The notes under the pieces: generated by a model
What the model was told of the DNA's origin: nothing
The model's input: only the letters and a program-made list of their open reading frames with translations
Database searches by the model: none
DNA from: UBA7672 sp041166025
GTDB lineage: Bacteria > Pseudomonadota > Alphaproteobacteria > Caulobacterales > Hyphomonadaceae
Assembly (NCBI GenBank): GCA_041166025.1
Contig: JBEAMJ010000050.1
Location: forward strand, 7,421 to 71,420
DNA: 64,000 nucleotides
Reading direction: 5' to 3'
Made by a program: the position numbers and the translations under genes
Shown here: positions 25,450 through 34,271 of the stretch, one piece after another
How positions within the stretch are numbered: position 1 is the stretch's first letter
Layout: the number at the start of each line of letters is the position of its first letter

Positions 25450-25543
25450 TCCCAACGGCCCATCCTTTCCCTAGCAGCTTTAGCGAATTGCCCGGGCGGT
25501 CTGCCCCGGCTAAGTTGCCCCACCTTTCGGAGCCCATCCCACC

Positions 25544-26293
25544 GTGAATGACGACGCCTTTCAGGAAGTGAACCAGAGCCTACGCGATGAATCGCTGGCC
25601 AAGCTCTGGAAGCGCGTGTCGATTTTTGTCTATCTCGGCATCGCCGCAATCGTGATCGGCGTGGGCGTCATGGAGTTCATGCGCTACCAGCGCAATGAGG
25701 CGATCGACCGCGCGGCCAAGACATACGATGCCGGATTTGCAGCCATCGAGGCCAGCGATCTCGCCACCGCGCGCGCACGGTTCAGCGAGCTGACCGCCAA
25801 CGATACGGGGTTCGCAGTGCTTGCGGGACACATGCTCGCCGGGATCGAGCGCGACCTGACTAACGATACTGCCGCCATCGAAGCGCACCTCAAGACCGCG
25901 GCGGCGGCTGACGGCGGCGTGATGGGCGACCTCGCCCTGCTGAAGCTGGGCTACATGCAGGCGGACACGGCGACACGCGCGCAACTTGAAGCAACTCTCA
26001 AACCGCTGCTGGACAAGTCCGGGCAGGCTTCGCTGCTTGCGCGTGAAGTGATCGCGGCCAAGGCGCTGGCCGAAGGCGACATAGAATTTGCCCGCGATAC
26101 ATTCGAGGTGCTCGACGTGGATATCAACGCTCCGGGCGCGATGCGCGAGCGCGTCGCGCGTGCGCTCGCCACGCTTCCGCCACGGGCTGTGAACCTGGAT
26201 GCGCCGGCTGCGGCGCCAGCTGCCCCGCCCGCGACGCCGGCGGTGACGCCTGTTCCCGCTCCCGCTTCCTCGACCGGACAGCAACAACAATGA
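25544..26293 (+). CDS. Membrane-anchored TPR-like protein of the YfgM type
   Basis: 249 aa, GTG start at 25544. One membrane segment near residues 30-48 (VSIFVYLGIAAIVIGVGVMEF) is followed by a periplasmic helical repeat region (about 55-205) like TPR_21/YfgM proteins, and a Pro/Ala/Thr-rich tail ending in glutamines. In proteobacteria YfgM sits directly before BamB and helps periplasmic chaperones near the Sec translocon; the same order TPR-BamB-Der is seen here. It overlaps bamB by 4 bases. Confidence 0.82.
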   Translation: MNDDAFQEVNQSLRDESLAKLWKRVSIFVYLGIAAIVIGVGVMEFMRYQRNEAIDRAAKTYDAGFAAIEASDLATARARFSELTANDTGFAVLAGHMLAGIERDLTNDTAAIEAHLKTAAAADGGVMGDLALLKLGYMQADTATRAQLEATLKPLLDKSGQASLLAREVIAAKALAEGDIEFARDTFEVLDVDINAPGAMRERVARALATLPPRAVNLDAPAAAPAAPPATPAVTPVPAPASSTGQQQQ

Positions 26294-27615
26294 TGTCAGT
26301 AAAGCGTTCCTTGTTTCTAGCCGTGCCGCTCGCGGTTGTGCTGTCCGCGTGCGGCAGCGGGCCTGTGGTGCTCTCCGAAGAAGAGAAGGCCGCACGCATA
26401 ACGATCAATCCGTTCGAAGATGCGCTGACGCCGGACCCGGAGCTTGCCGCTTCGGCGATTGCCCTGCCGCCGGCGCAGCCCTCGGGGGACTGGGCCCAGT
26501 CGGGCCTCAACCCTGCGAAGGTTCCTGGCCATCTCGAAGCCGCGCCGGAGTTCCGCGAAGCCTGGCGGACGAACATCGGCGAAGGTTCGGGGGAGATCAA
26601 ACGCATCGTCGCCGCGCCCGTCGTGAAGGACGGCCGCATCTACGTGATCGATGCGGCCCAGAAGGTCTCGGCGCTCGATGCGGCTTCGGGCCGCCGCGTC
26701 TGGGAAAGGCAACTCAAGGCCGCCAATCCACACTGGGACGAATTCTCGGTTGGCGGAGGGCTGGCAATTGCCGGCGACAAGCTCATCGTCGCCTCGGGCT
26801 TTGCCTACGTGACCGCGCTGCGTCTCAATGATGGCGGTGAAATCTGGAAACGCCGGGTCGAGAGCCCGATGTCATCCTCGCCCGCGATCATGGGCAACCG
26901 GGCGTTCCTGACTTCCACCAACAACGATTTCTTTGCGATCGACACGGACAACGGCGAGATCATCTGGAACGACCAGGCGCTGGCCGAGACGGCGCGTGTG
27001 CTGTCCTCGCCGAGCCCCGCCGTGAATCAGGATATCTTGGCGGTCGGCTATTCCTCGGGCGAGCTGATTGCCTACCTCCCTGCGAACGGTCGGCGCCTGT
27101 GGTCCGACACGCTGACATCGACGGGACGCTATACACCGCTGTCGGCGATCAACGACATTGCAGGCAAGCCTTCGATCCAGGACGGCGTCGTCTATGCCGC
27201 TAGCCATTCGGGCGTGCTTACGGCGATTGACGCGCGTTCGGGCGCGAGGATCTGGAGCAAATCGTTCGGTTCCCGGCAGGGACCGGTGATCGGCGGTGAG
27301 TATCTCTTCGTCGTCGGAACCGGGGGCAAGGTCGCCTGCTTCAACAAGATCGACGGCAAGCTGGCCTGGACGCGGGACCTGCCGGAGTTCAAGGACGGCA
27401 ATCGCGAGAACCGGATCGTTTGGACCGGGCCTGTGCTGGCCTCCGGCCGGCTGGTCGTTGTCTCTTCGGACGGCGATATCGTCGCGTTGTCGCCGCAGGA
27501 CGGCAAGACGGTTTCGGAGATAAAGGTCGGGCAGAGCATCTTCATCGAGCCGATCGCCGCCGCCGGAAAAATCTTTGTCCTGACCGATCAAGCCAACCTT
27601 ATCGCGATCAGGTAG
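26290..27615 (+). CDS. bamB: Outer-membrane assembly lipoprotein BamB-like (PQQ beta-propeller)
   Basis: 441 aa. Start at 26290 (ATGATG) overlaps the stop of the TPR gene; 26293 is equally possible. The lipoprotein signal ends in LSAC. After an acidic linker, repeated WERQLKA-, IWKRRVESPMSSSPAI-, IIWNDQ- and IWSKSF-type blades form an eight-bladed PQQ propeller. BamB is a scaffold of the BAM complex for outer-membrane protein insertion. The TPR-BamB-Der order supports it. Somewhat longer than E. coli BamB (392). Confidence 0.88.
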   Translation: MMSVKRSLFLAVPLAVVLSACGSGPVVLSEEEKAARITINPFEDALTPDPELAASAIALPPAQPSGDWAQSGLNPAKVPGHLEAAPEFREAWRTNIGEGSGEIKRIVAAPVVKDGRIYVIDAAQKVSALDAASGRRVWERQLKAANPHWDEFSVGGGLAIAGDKLIVASGFAYVTALRLNDGGEIWKRRVESPMSSSPAIMGNRAFLTSTNNDFFAIDTDNGEIIWNDQALAETARVLSSPSPAVNQDILAVGYSSGELIAYLPANGRRLWSDTLTSTGRYTPLSAINDIAGKPSIQDGVVYAASHSGVLTAIDARSGARIWSKSFGSRQGPVIGGEYLFVVGTGGKVACFNKIDGKLAWTRDLPEFKDGNRENRIVWTGPVLASGRLVVVSSDGDIVALSPQDGKTVSEIKVGQSIFIEPIAAAGKIFVLTDQANLIAIR

Positions 27616-27643
27616 GCTGGCGCCTGCCTCTGGAGTTTTCGCC

Positions 27644-29047
27644 ATGACGCTGACGGTGGCCATCGTCGGTCGCCCGAATGTCGGCAAGTCGACGCTGTTC
27701 AACCGGCTCGCTGGCCGCAAGATCGCGATTGTCGACGACCAGCCCGGCGTTACGCGCGATCGCAAGGAAGCAGTGGGGCGGCTGGGCGATCTCGACCTTC
27801 GCCTGATCGATACAGCCGGGTTCGAAGATGTGACCGACGCCTCGCTGGAAGCGCGCATGCGGCGCCAGACGGAGATCGCGATTAGCGAGGCTGATGTTTC
27901 CATCTTCCTCTATGACGCCCGTGCAGGCGTGACGCCGATCGACGAGCGGTTTGCGCAGTTGCTGAGGAAGTCGGGCAAGCCGGTCGTGCTGGTCGCCAAC
28001 AAGTGCGAGGGCAAGCAGGGTGATGAAGGGCTGATGGAGGCCTGGCGGCTGGGTCTTGGCGATCCCGCGCCGCTCTCCGCCGAGCATGGCGAGGGCATGG
28101 CTGAGCTCTATGAGGGGCTGCGGCAGGCGCAGGAAAAGCTTGAGGTGAGCGGCGAGTTCGTCTCGCTGGAGCCCGTGGTCGAGGAGGAAGAGTCTTTCGA
28201 TCCGGATGTCGAGGCGCCACCTGAGCCGGACAAGCCGATCCGCATCGCTTTCGTGGGCCGGCCCAATGCGGGCAAGTCGACGCTGATCAACGGGATCCTC
28301 AACGACGACCGGTTCATCACGGGCCCGGAAGCCGGCATCACGCGCGACAGCGTGACGGTGGCATGGATGTGGCGCGACCGGGAGATCCGGCTTGTGGACA
28401 CGGCCGGCCTCCGCAAGCGCGCGAAGGTGCAGGAGAAGCTTGAGCGCCTGTCGACAATGGAGACGACGCATTCGATCCGCTTTGCGGACGTTGTGGTGCT
28501 CGTGATGGATCCGCGCGATGCGTTCGAGAAGCAGGACGTGCAGATCGCCAACCTCGTTCTGCGTGAGGGGCGCGGGCTCGTCTTTGCGATCACCAAGTGG
28601 GACACGGTCGACAATCATGCCGAGGCCCGCAAGGAGATGGAGCATCAGGCTGAGGCGCACCTGCCGCATGCTAAAGGGACGCCGGTTGTGCCGGTCTCGG
28701 GCCAGACTCGGCGCAATCTCGACAAGCTGATGGATGCCTGCCTGAAGGTGCACAAGGACTGGTCGGCGCGCATCAAGACGCGAGATCTCAACGACTGGCT
28801 TCAGTATACAACGCAGAAGCATCCGCCGCCGGCGCCGGACGGCAAGCGCATAAAGCCACGTTATATGGCACAGATGAAAACGCGCCCGCCAACTTTCGTG
28901 CTTCTCTGCTCGCGCTCCGAAATGATGCCAGAGACCTACAAGCGCTACCTGCTCAACGAGATGCGAGCGGCGTTCGACCTGCCGGGCGTGCCGATACGGC
29001 TGGTGCTGAAGTCGCCGAAGAATCCGTACGCCGAGGGGGAGGAGTAG
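27644..29047 (+). CDS. der: Ribosome biogenesis GTPase Der (EngA)
   Basis: 467 aa. Two GTPase domains in tandem: GRPNVGKSTLFN near residue 8 with DTAGFED and NKCE, and GRPNAGKSTLIN near residue 205 with DTAGLRKRAKV and TKWD. A C-terminal KH-like domain ends in KNPYAEGEE. Der acts in 50S ribosomal subunit maturation and is essential in most bacteria. An acidic linker joins the two GTPase domains (EEEESFDPDVEAPPEPD). Confidence 0.97.
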   Translation: MTLTVAIVGRPNVGKSTLFNRLAGRKIAIVDDQPGVTRDRKEAVGRLGDLDLRLIDTAGFEDVTDASLEARMRRQTEIAISEADVSIFLYDARAGVTPIDERFAQLLRKSGKPVVLVANKCEGKQGDEGLMEAWRLGLGDPAPLSAEHGEGMAELYEGLRQAQEKLEVSGEFVSLEPVVEEEESFDPDVEAPPEPDKPIRIAFVGRPNAGKSTLINGILNDDRFITGPEAGITRDSVTVAWMWRDREIRLVDTAGLRKRAKVQEKLERLSTMETTHSIRFADVVVLVMDPRDAFEKQDVQIANLVLREGRGLVFAITKWDTVDNHAEARKEMEHQAEAHLPHAKGTPVVPVSGQTRRNLDKLMDACLKVHKDWSARIKTRDLNDWLQYTTQKHPPPAPDGKRIKPRYMAQMKTRPPTFVLLCSRSEMMPETYKRYLLNEMRAAFDLPGVPIRLVLKSPKNPYAEGEE

Positions 29048-29180
29048 GCGAACGCCGGACCCTACCACTGACCCGCTAGTCTGGTGCGCCGGAATTCTTC
29101 AAAACGCAGAACGCCCCAAGATTCGTGGGCCCGAAATAGGTTGTGCAGGCGGCGCTGAGGCGACGAAAGGCGGGGCGACA

Positions 29181-30098
29181 ATGGCAATCCTGAAGCTCGA
29201 CCATGTCGTGAAGTGTTTCGGCGACTTTACGGCTGTCGACGATCTCACTTTCGAAGTTCCCGAAGGCGGCATCTTTGGCTTTCTTGGCGGCAATGGTGCT
29301 GGGAAGACAACAAGCCTGCGCATGGCGCTCGACATCATCCGCCCGACATCGGGGACCATCGAAATTCTCGGTCGCAGGCCGGGCCGGGAGAATGCTGCCG
29401 AAATCGGCTTCCTTCCCGAGGAGCGAGGCCTCTACCGTCGCATGACGGTGATCGACACCATCGTTTACTTCGGCCGCCTCAAGGGGATGGATGCAGCCAC
29501 CGCCAAGAAGGAAGCCCAACGCCTGATCGAACGTTTCGGACTTGGCGGATGGACTAAGGTGGCCGTCGAAAAACTGTCGAAAGGCATGTCACAGAAAGTG
29601 CAGGTCGCGGCCGCGATGGTGAACCGTCCAAGACTGCTCATCCTCGATGAACCTTTCTCGGGTCTCGATCCGGTGAACCAGAAAGTGCTTGAGGATCTTG
29701 TGCTGGAAACGGCGCGGGCCGGCTCGACCGTGGTGTTCTCGACCCACATCATGCAGCACGCCGAACGGTTGACGAACCGTCTCGTGTTGCTGGCTCGCGG
29801 GCGCACGGTCTTCGAGGGCACACAGGAAGAGGCGCGCGCACAGCTTCCCAGCCGGCTGACGCTCGTGTCGGAAGCCGATCCCTCAAGCCTCCCGGGCGTT
29901 GCATTCGCGCGCAGAACGAAGGGCGCAGAAGGATGGGCGAGTTGGGATGTGTCGCTGATGGCAGGCGCCACGCCCGGCGACCTGCTTCAGACCTGCACGC
30001 GAACTGGTTTTGCGCTCCGGGGCTTCGAGAGTCACCGTCCCAGCCTGCACGAAGTCTTCATCCACCTTGTCGGCTCCAGCCAGGAGACACCGTCATGA
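29181..30098 (+). CDS. ABC-2 type exporter ATP-binding protein
   Basis: 305 aa. Walker A GGNGAGKTTS, signature region KLSKGMSQKVQVAAAM, Walker B LLILDEPFSGLDP and the His switch (VFSTHIMQHAE). The Lys in place of Gly in the signature (LSKG) occurs in the NatA-like subgroup. A C-terminal DUF4162-like domain follows (about 230-300). It is coupled to the permease gene by an ATGA overlap. NatA-type (sodium or drug/lipid export) is the nearest group; substrate unknown. Confidence 0.9.
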   Translation: MAILKLDHVVKCFGDFTAVDDLTFEVPEGGIFGFLGGNGAGKTTSLRMALDIIRPTSGTIEILGRRPGRENAAEIGFLPEERGLYRRMTVIDTIVYFGRLKGMDAATAKKEAQRLIERFGLGGWTKVAVEKLSKGMSQKVQVAAAMVNRPRLLILDEPFSGLDPVNQKVLEDLVLETARAGSTVVFSTHIMQHAERLTNRLVLLARGRTVFEGTQEEARAQLPSRLTLVSEADPSSLPGVAFARRTKGAEGWASWDVSLMAGATPGDLLQTCTRTGFALRGFESHRPSLHEVFIHLVGSSQETPS

Positions 30099-31594
30099 GA
30101 AGCATCATCCTTGTCGCGGCGCGCGAGTACAGGCAGATTGCCGCAACCCGCGGCTTCTGGGTGATGTTGCTCGTCCTTCCGGTTGTCATCGGCATCAGTC
30201 AGGTCGCAGGTCGATACTTCCGGCCCCCGCTGGACTCGGCCTATGTGCTCGTGGACCAGTCGGGGCAGTACGACTCCGCCATCGACCGCCGGCTCCTGCT
30301 CAACTACCAGCGGGTCGAACTCGGCGCTTTCTCCGCCTACGTGCAGCGCTGGAACCTGTCGAGCGTCGACCCGGACGCGGTCTGGGCGAAAGGTGAGCGA
30401 TGGTTTCCCGATGCCCAGGTCGAACAGTTCCTCTCCAATGGCGGCATCGAAGCCGCCTGGAGCAGGGTCGCGCCGGCCAAGCCAAGAGAGGCGCCCGACT
30501 ACGAGATTGATCCTCCCGCCTATATACGCGCCCCGCTGCCCGCCGGGGTTGTCGCCAGTGCAGGGCCCGAGGCGTTTGCCGAAGGCTTAGCCGGTCCTCT
30601 AGGGGGCGGCGAAATCGATACGCCACTGGGAAGACGGCCTCTTGCGCTCGCAGTCTGGATTCCACCGGAAATCAACGATGCGTCGCCGGTGCGCATGTGG
30701 ACCAACGGTGCGCCCAACAACACGCTGGTGGACAATGTCCGCAACGAGGTCACGCGCATCCAGCGGGCCCGCGCGCTCCAGGCCAGTGGTCTTGCGCCTG
30801 ACGTCGTGGAAGGCATCGCCAACATCACGACCCCGATCAGGCTCAGCGCGCCGCCGCAGGGGGCTGGGCGGGAGCAGGTGGCGATCCGCTCCGCCCTGCC
30901 GCTGGCCATGGTGTATCTCCTGCTGGTCACCGTAATGACCACGGGCTCGATGATGCTGCAGAGCGTGATCGAGGAGCGGTCAAACAAGCTCCTGGAATCC
31001 ATTCTGGCCACGGTTCACCCCTCGCAGCTGATGTATGGCAAGCTGCTCGGTCTCGGCGCGATCGGCCTCACCATCCTCGGCGTCTGGGTCGGGGCCGCCG
31101 TTGGTGCGGCTCTCTCCGTGCAGGGCGTTGTGGCGGACATCGTCAAGCCATCGCTGTCGGCGATCGAACCCTGGATGTTCGGAGCCATGCTGTTCTACTT
31201 CTTTAGCGGCTACCTGATCATTTCGATGCTTTATCTTGCGATCGGCGCGCTCTCCAATTCGCTGCAGGACGCCCAGGCCTATCTCATGCCAGTGATCATG
31301 ATCATCATGCTGCCGGTCGTTTTCATGATGGTGTCGGTCCTGCAGCAGCCGAACGGCGTCTTTCCCGTCCTGATGTCCTGGATCCCGCTCTACACACCGT
31401 TTGCGATGCTGGCCCGCCTTGGCGCCGGCGTCGACTTCATCGAGGTGATCGGCACGGGCGTCATGCTCGCGGCGTTCGTTGCGCTCGAAATGATCCTGCT
31501 GGGCCGTCTCTTCCAGGCGAGCCTGCTGCGCACCGGCCAGCCGCCCAAGCTTGGCGCATTCCTCGCGATGATGCTGGGCAAGAATACCGGTTAG
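30095..31594 (+). CDS. ABC-2 type exporter permease
   Basis: 499 aa. The ATG at 30095 has CAGGAG eight bases upstream and overlaps the stop of the ATPase gene. One N-terminal membrane segment (GFWVMLLVLPVVIGI), a long periplasmic part (about residues 40-265), then five membrane segments. EERSNKLLESILATVHPSQLMYGKLLG is the ABC-2/NatB coupling helix region. Forms the channel with the ATPase. Its stop overlaps the convergent gene stop by 4 bases. Confidence 0.88.
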   Translation: MRSIILVAAREYRQIAATRGFWVMLLVLPVVIGISQVAGRYFRPPLDSAYVLVDQSGQYDSAIDRRLLLNYQRVELGAFSAYVQRWNLSSVDPDAVWAKGERWFPDAQVEQFLSNGGIEAAWSRVAPAKPREAPDYEIDPPAYIRAPLPAGVVASAGPEAFAEGLAGPLGGGEIDTPLGRRPLALAVWIPPEINDASPVRMWTNGAPNNTLVDNVRNEVTRIQRARALQASGLAPDVVEGIANITTPIRLSAPPQGAGREQVAIRSALPLAMVYLLLVTVMTTGSMMLQSVIEERSNKLLESILATVHPSQLMYGKLLGLGAIGLTILGVWVGAAVGAALSVQGVVADIVKPSLSAIEPWMFGAMLFYFFSGYLIISMLYLAIGALSNSLQDAQAYLMPVIMIIMLPVVFMMVSVLQQPNGVFPVLMSWIPLYTPFAMLARLGAGVDFIEVIGTGVMLAAFVALEMILLGRLFQASLLRTGQPPKLGAFLAMMLGKNTG

Positions 31595-32547
31595 ACGAAC
31601 GCCCCGGCTCGCACCAGCACGTTTCCTCCTGTTTCCAGCTTGAAGCGGGCGATGCCGGCGCCCGACTGTGTGTTGACGCCGCCGAGGTCGAGAATGGCGA
31701 CGCCCTGCATACGAAGGTCCTTCATCGCAGTCCAGAGGATGAGGTTGTGCGCGGCGCGGCTGCGTCCTTCCTCGCTCGTCCAGCCAACATGGTAGGTCGC
31801 CCGGCGCCCATGGACGAGGAACAGCATTCCGGCCACCGCATCCCGCTTCAGATCGGCGCGAAACACTGCCAGCCCAGCCGACTTGTCGCCCTTTGCGCCG
31901 ACGGCCTTCGCGTCCTGCCAGCGTTCGGTCATTTCAATGGGCATCGCGCGATAGCCGCGATTCACCCGCTGCCTGGCCTCGGCATCCAGTAGCCAGCGAT
32001 ATTGGGCCGGCTTCACGCCGGCCTTCTGAACCGCGAGATCGGACCGCTCGGCCTTGGACAGGCGGTTGCGCCAGCCCTGGTCCATGGAAGCGCGCAACGC
32101 ATCCTCGTCCTTCGCGAGGTCAAGCAGAACTGTCGCATCGCCTGTCATCACGCGCTTCAGGCCCTTGAGCCCATCGCTCATCGGCTCATCAGGCGTCATC
32201 ACCAGCAGGCGCGGCCACTTCTGCGGCAACGACGACTTGAGCAACCGGAATGCAGCCTGCTTCTCTTCGGCAGATGCATTTCCCACCCAGACCGGGCCGT
32301 GTGTGCACAGCGCGAACCGGCCAACAAGCGCGAAGGGTCGGGCCGTCACCTGAGCCAGCGCAAGCAGCGATCCGTCCGCCCGTCGTACAGCGGCTCGAAG
32401 CACGTCGACGCCCGGCGAACTCGCCGTAAGAGCTGTGCCGTAGGCCCAATCCTGCTGATAGCTGGCGGCCGCCGAGGCGTGTGCGTCGTCCCACGTCCCT
32501 CGCGACGTGTCGTTCCAGCTGATGCCCAATCCGCCCGCACGACTCAT
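31591..32547 (-). CDS. FemAB/BioF2-like acyl- or aminoacyltransferase (GNAT fold)
   Basis: 318 aa from the ATG at 32547; a TTG at 32577 is the upstream alternative. Features of the BioF2/FemAB-type family: an N-terminal half with SYQQDWAYGTAL, a middle DEDALRASMDQGWRNRLSKAERS helix, and a C-terminal half ending in YHVGWTSEEGRSRAAHNLILW, ILDLGGVNTQSGAGIARFKLETGG. Related enzymes attach amino acids to peptidoglycan precursors or acylate cell-surface products. The specific substrate cannot be read from the sequence. Convergent with the ABC exporter and divergent from the small membrane gene. Confidence 0.72.
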   Translation of the reverse strand: MSRAGGLGISWNDTSRGTWDDAHASAAASYQQDWAYGTALTASSPGVDVLRAAVRRADGSLLALAQVTARPFALVGRFALCTHGPVWVGNASAEEKQAAFRLLKSSLPQKWPRLLVMTPDEPMSDGLKGLKRVMTGDATVLLDLAKDEDALRASMDQGWRNRLSKAERSDLAVQKAGVKPAQYRWLLDAEARQRVNRGYRAMPIEMTERWQDAKAVGAKGDKSAGLAVFRADLKRDAVAGMLFLVHGRRATYHVGWTSEEGRSRAAHNLILWTAMKDLRMQGVAILDLGGVNTQSGAGIARFKLETGGNVLVRAGAFV

Positions 32548-32600
32548 TCGCCAATTCTTAGCGGTTTCCCCTCCCAATTGGTGAACAAGCGGGAGACACT

Positions 32601-32795
32601 ATGGCGCGGGCCAAGATCCAGACTGTCGCAGGCCACCGTCTGCCCGAGCCGCGCCTCACGCCGATGGCCATCTGGCTCGTGTTTCTCTGGGTGGGCTTGC
32701 CCATCCTTGCGATCGGCGGACTGCTCGACGTGGTCGCGCAGACCGTCTTCGGCCTCTGCACCGGCCTCTGGTGCTACGCAACCCCTCCGGCCTGA
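32601..32795 (+). CDS. Small single-membrane-span protein, unknown function
   Basis: 64 aa. GGGAGACACT stands before the ATG, a usable ribosome site. The sequence MARAKIQTVAGHRLPEPRLTP is followed by one membrane segment (MAIWLVFLWVGLPILAIGGLLDVVAQ) and a short Cys-containing tail. Its end overlaps the end of the convergent decarboxylase gene by 22 bases. No family recognised. Confidence 0.55.
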   Translation: MARAKIQTVAGHRLPEPRLTPMAIWLVFLWVGLPILAIGGLLDVVAQTVFGLCTGLWCYATPPA

Positions 32796-34177
32796 CCGCG
32801 CACCGCCTTCCACGCCGCAAGCATGGCCTTCGCGGACAGATCGATGTCCGTCTCCGTCGTCGTCTCGTTGATGACAGAAACGCGCATGATCTGCCGTCCG
32901 CGCCACAACGCGCCGCCAACGAAGCACATGCCGTCCGCCTGGGCGCGGGCGATCGTCGCCTGTGTCTCCGCATCATTGCCGAAATGAACAGCCACCTGGT
33001 TCAGTACGACGTCGTTGAGGATTTCGGCGCCGCCGGCCGACAGGATCAGGGCCATCCGCTGCGCAAGGGCGCAGTGGTGCGACACCATCTCTGCGATCCC
33101 GCGTCGACCGAGGTGGCGGATCATCGCCCATGTCGCAAAACCCCGCGCGCGACGCGATAATTCGGGGACATAGTCGGCCGGCACGCGCGTGCCTTCGCCC
33201 GCGCTTGGCAGGTAGCTCGCGGCGATCTGCATCGCCCGCCGATGCGACTTCGGATGGCGCACAATCGCATAGGCCGAATCGTATGGTGTCTGCAGCCATT
33301 TGTGGCCGTCGACCGACCATGAGTCCGCACGCTCAATGCCGCGCCCCAGTTCGCGATGACTCTCCGTCGCACGTGCCCAGAGGCCGAATGCGCCGTCGAT
33401 GTGAAGCCAGGCTCCGCTCGCATGGCACGCCTCTGCGATCGGGACGAACGGATCGAAAGACCCCGAGTTGATGTGCCCCGCCTGTGCGATGACGATAGCT
33501 GGTCCGGACGCCTTCCGGATCGCATCGACCGCCGCGTCCGCGAGCATCGCTCCGTTGGCGTCGACCTCGACCCGCACCAGCCGTCTATCGCCGAAGCCGA
33601 GATACTTTAGGCCGGCAAGAATCGTTGAGTGCGCCTCTGCGCCTAGGATCACGGTGATGGGCGGGCCGCCCGTCATCCCCTCGGCTTCGATGTCCCATCC
33701 TGCGCGTCTAAGCACCTCGGAACGCGCGGCGGCCAGACAGGTGAAGCTTGCCATCGTCGCGCCGGTCACAAAGCCGACCGAGGACTCACGTGGGAGATCC
33801 AGGAGATCAAGCAGGGCCATAGCTGCGGTGGCTTCTGCGGCCGATGCTGAAGGAGTCGCAAAATGGTTCGCTGTGTTCTGTCCCCAGGCTGACGCCAACC
33901 AGTCGGCTGCAACGCCAACAGGGTTGCTGCCACCAATAACCCAGCCAAAAAAACGCGGCCCCGTCATGGCCGCAAGCCCCGGGCTCGCCAGGTCGATCAG
34001 CTCGCGGATCGCCTGTTCGGGCGCCAAACCGTCCTGCGACAGGTCGATGGCGAAACGCCGCAGCTGCTCCTCATAAGCTACATCCGGCGTATGGCGACGC
34101 TCACGATCCCCGGCCCGGCGCGTCGCCGCATGATCTGCCACCTGCGCGAACAGTCCCTTCAGGTCCGTGGTATTCAT
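32774..34177 (-). CDS. PLP-dependent decarboxylase, aromatic amino acid/group II type
   Basis: 467 aa from the ATG at 34177, which follows GGAAGG; the ATG at 34192 would precede this ribosome site. PLP fold with GxxTGG-like VTGATMASFTCLAAAR, HSTILAGLKYLGFG, HIDGAFGLWA (Asp that holds the PLP nitrogen) and SVDGHKWLQTPYD, where the Lys near residue 293 forms the Schiff base. The FFGWVIGGSNPVGVAADWL opening is typical of group II decarboxylases (aromatic-L-amino-acid or glutamate type). Substrate unknown. Confidence 0.87.
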   Translation of the reverse strand: MNTTDLKGLFAQVADHAATRRAGDRERRHTPDVAYEEQLRRFAIDLSQDGLAPEQAIRELIDLASPGLAAMTGPRFFGWVIGGSNPVGVAADWLASAWGQNTANHFATPSASAAEATAAMALLDLLDLPRESSVGFVTGATMASFTCLAAARSEVLRRAGWDIEAEGMTGGPPITVILGAEAHSTILAGLKYLGFGDRRLVRVEVDANGAMLADAAVDAIRKASGPAIVIAQAGHINSGSFDPFVPIAEACHASGAWLHIDGAFGLWARATESHRELGRGIERADSWSVDGHKWLQTPYDSAYAIVRHPKSHRRAMQIAASYLPSAGEGTRVPADYVPELSRRARGFATWAMIRHLGRRGIAEMVSHHCALAQRMALILSAGGAEILNDVVLNQVAVHFGNDAETQATIARAQADGMCFVGGALWRGRQIMRVSVINETTTETDIDLSAKAMLAAWKAVRGQAGGVA

Positions 34178-34271
34178 GTCGCATCCTTCCAACGCGCATT
34201 GGCTAGCACGTCAGGAGAACGAGGCACGCGCGAAAAAACGGCATGGCGCCAATGACGCCCGCGCCAGGCGA

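Noticed and set aside
26872..27903. 343-codon minus frame opposite bamB and der
   Set aside because: Shadow of two well-supported plus-strand genes; composition is typical of antisense reading in high-GC DNA.
27608..29068. Open frame of 486 codons on the minus strand opposite der
   Set aside because: It mirrors the whole der gene in GC-rich DNA; Der is a certain, essential protein, and the antisense product has no family features.
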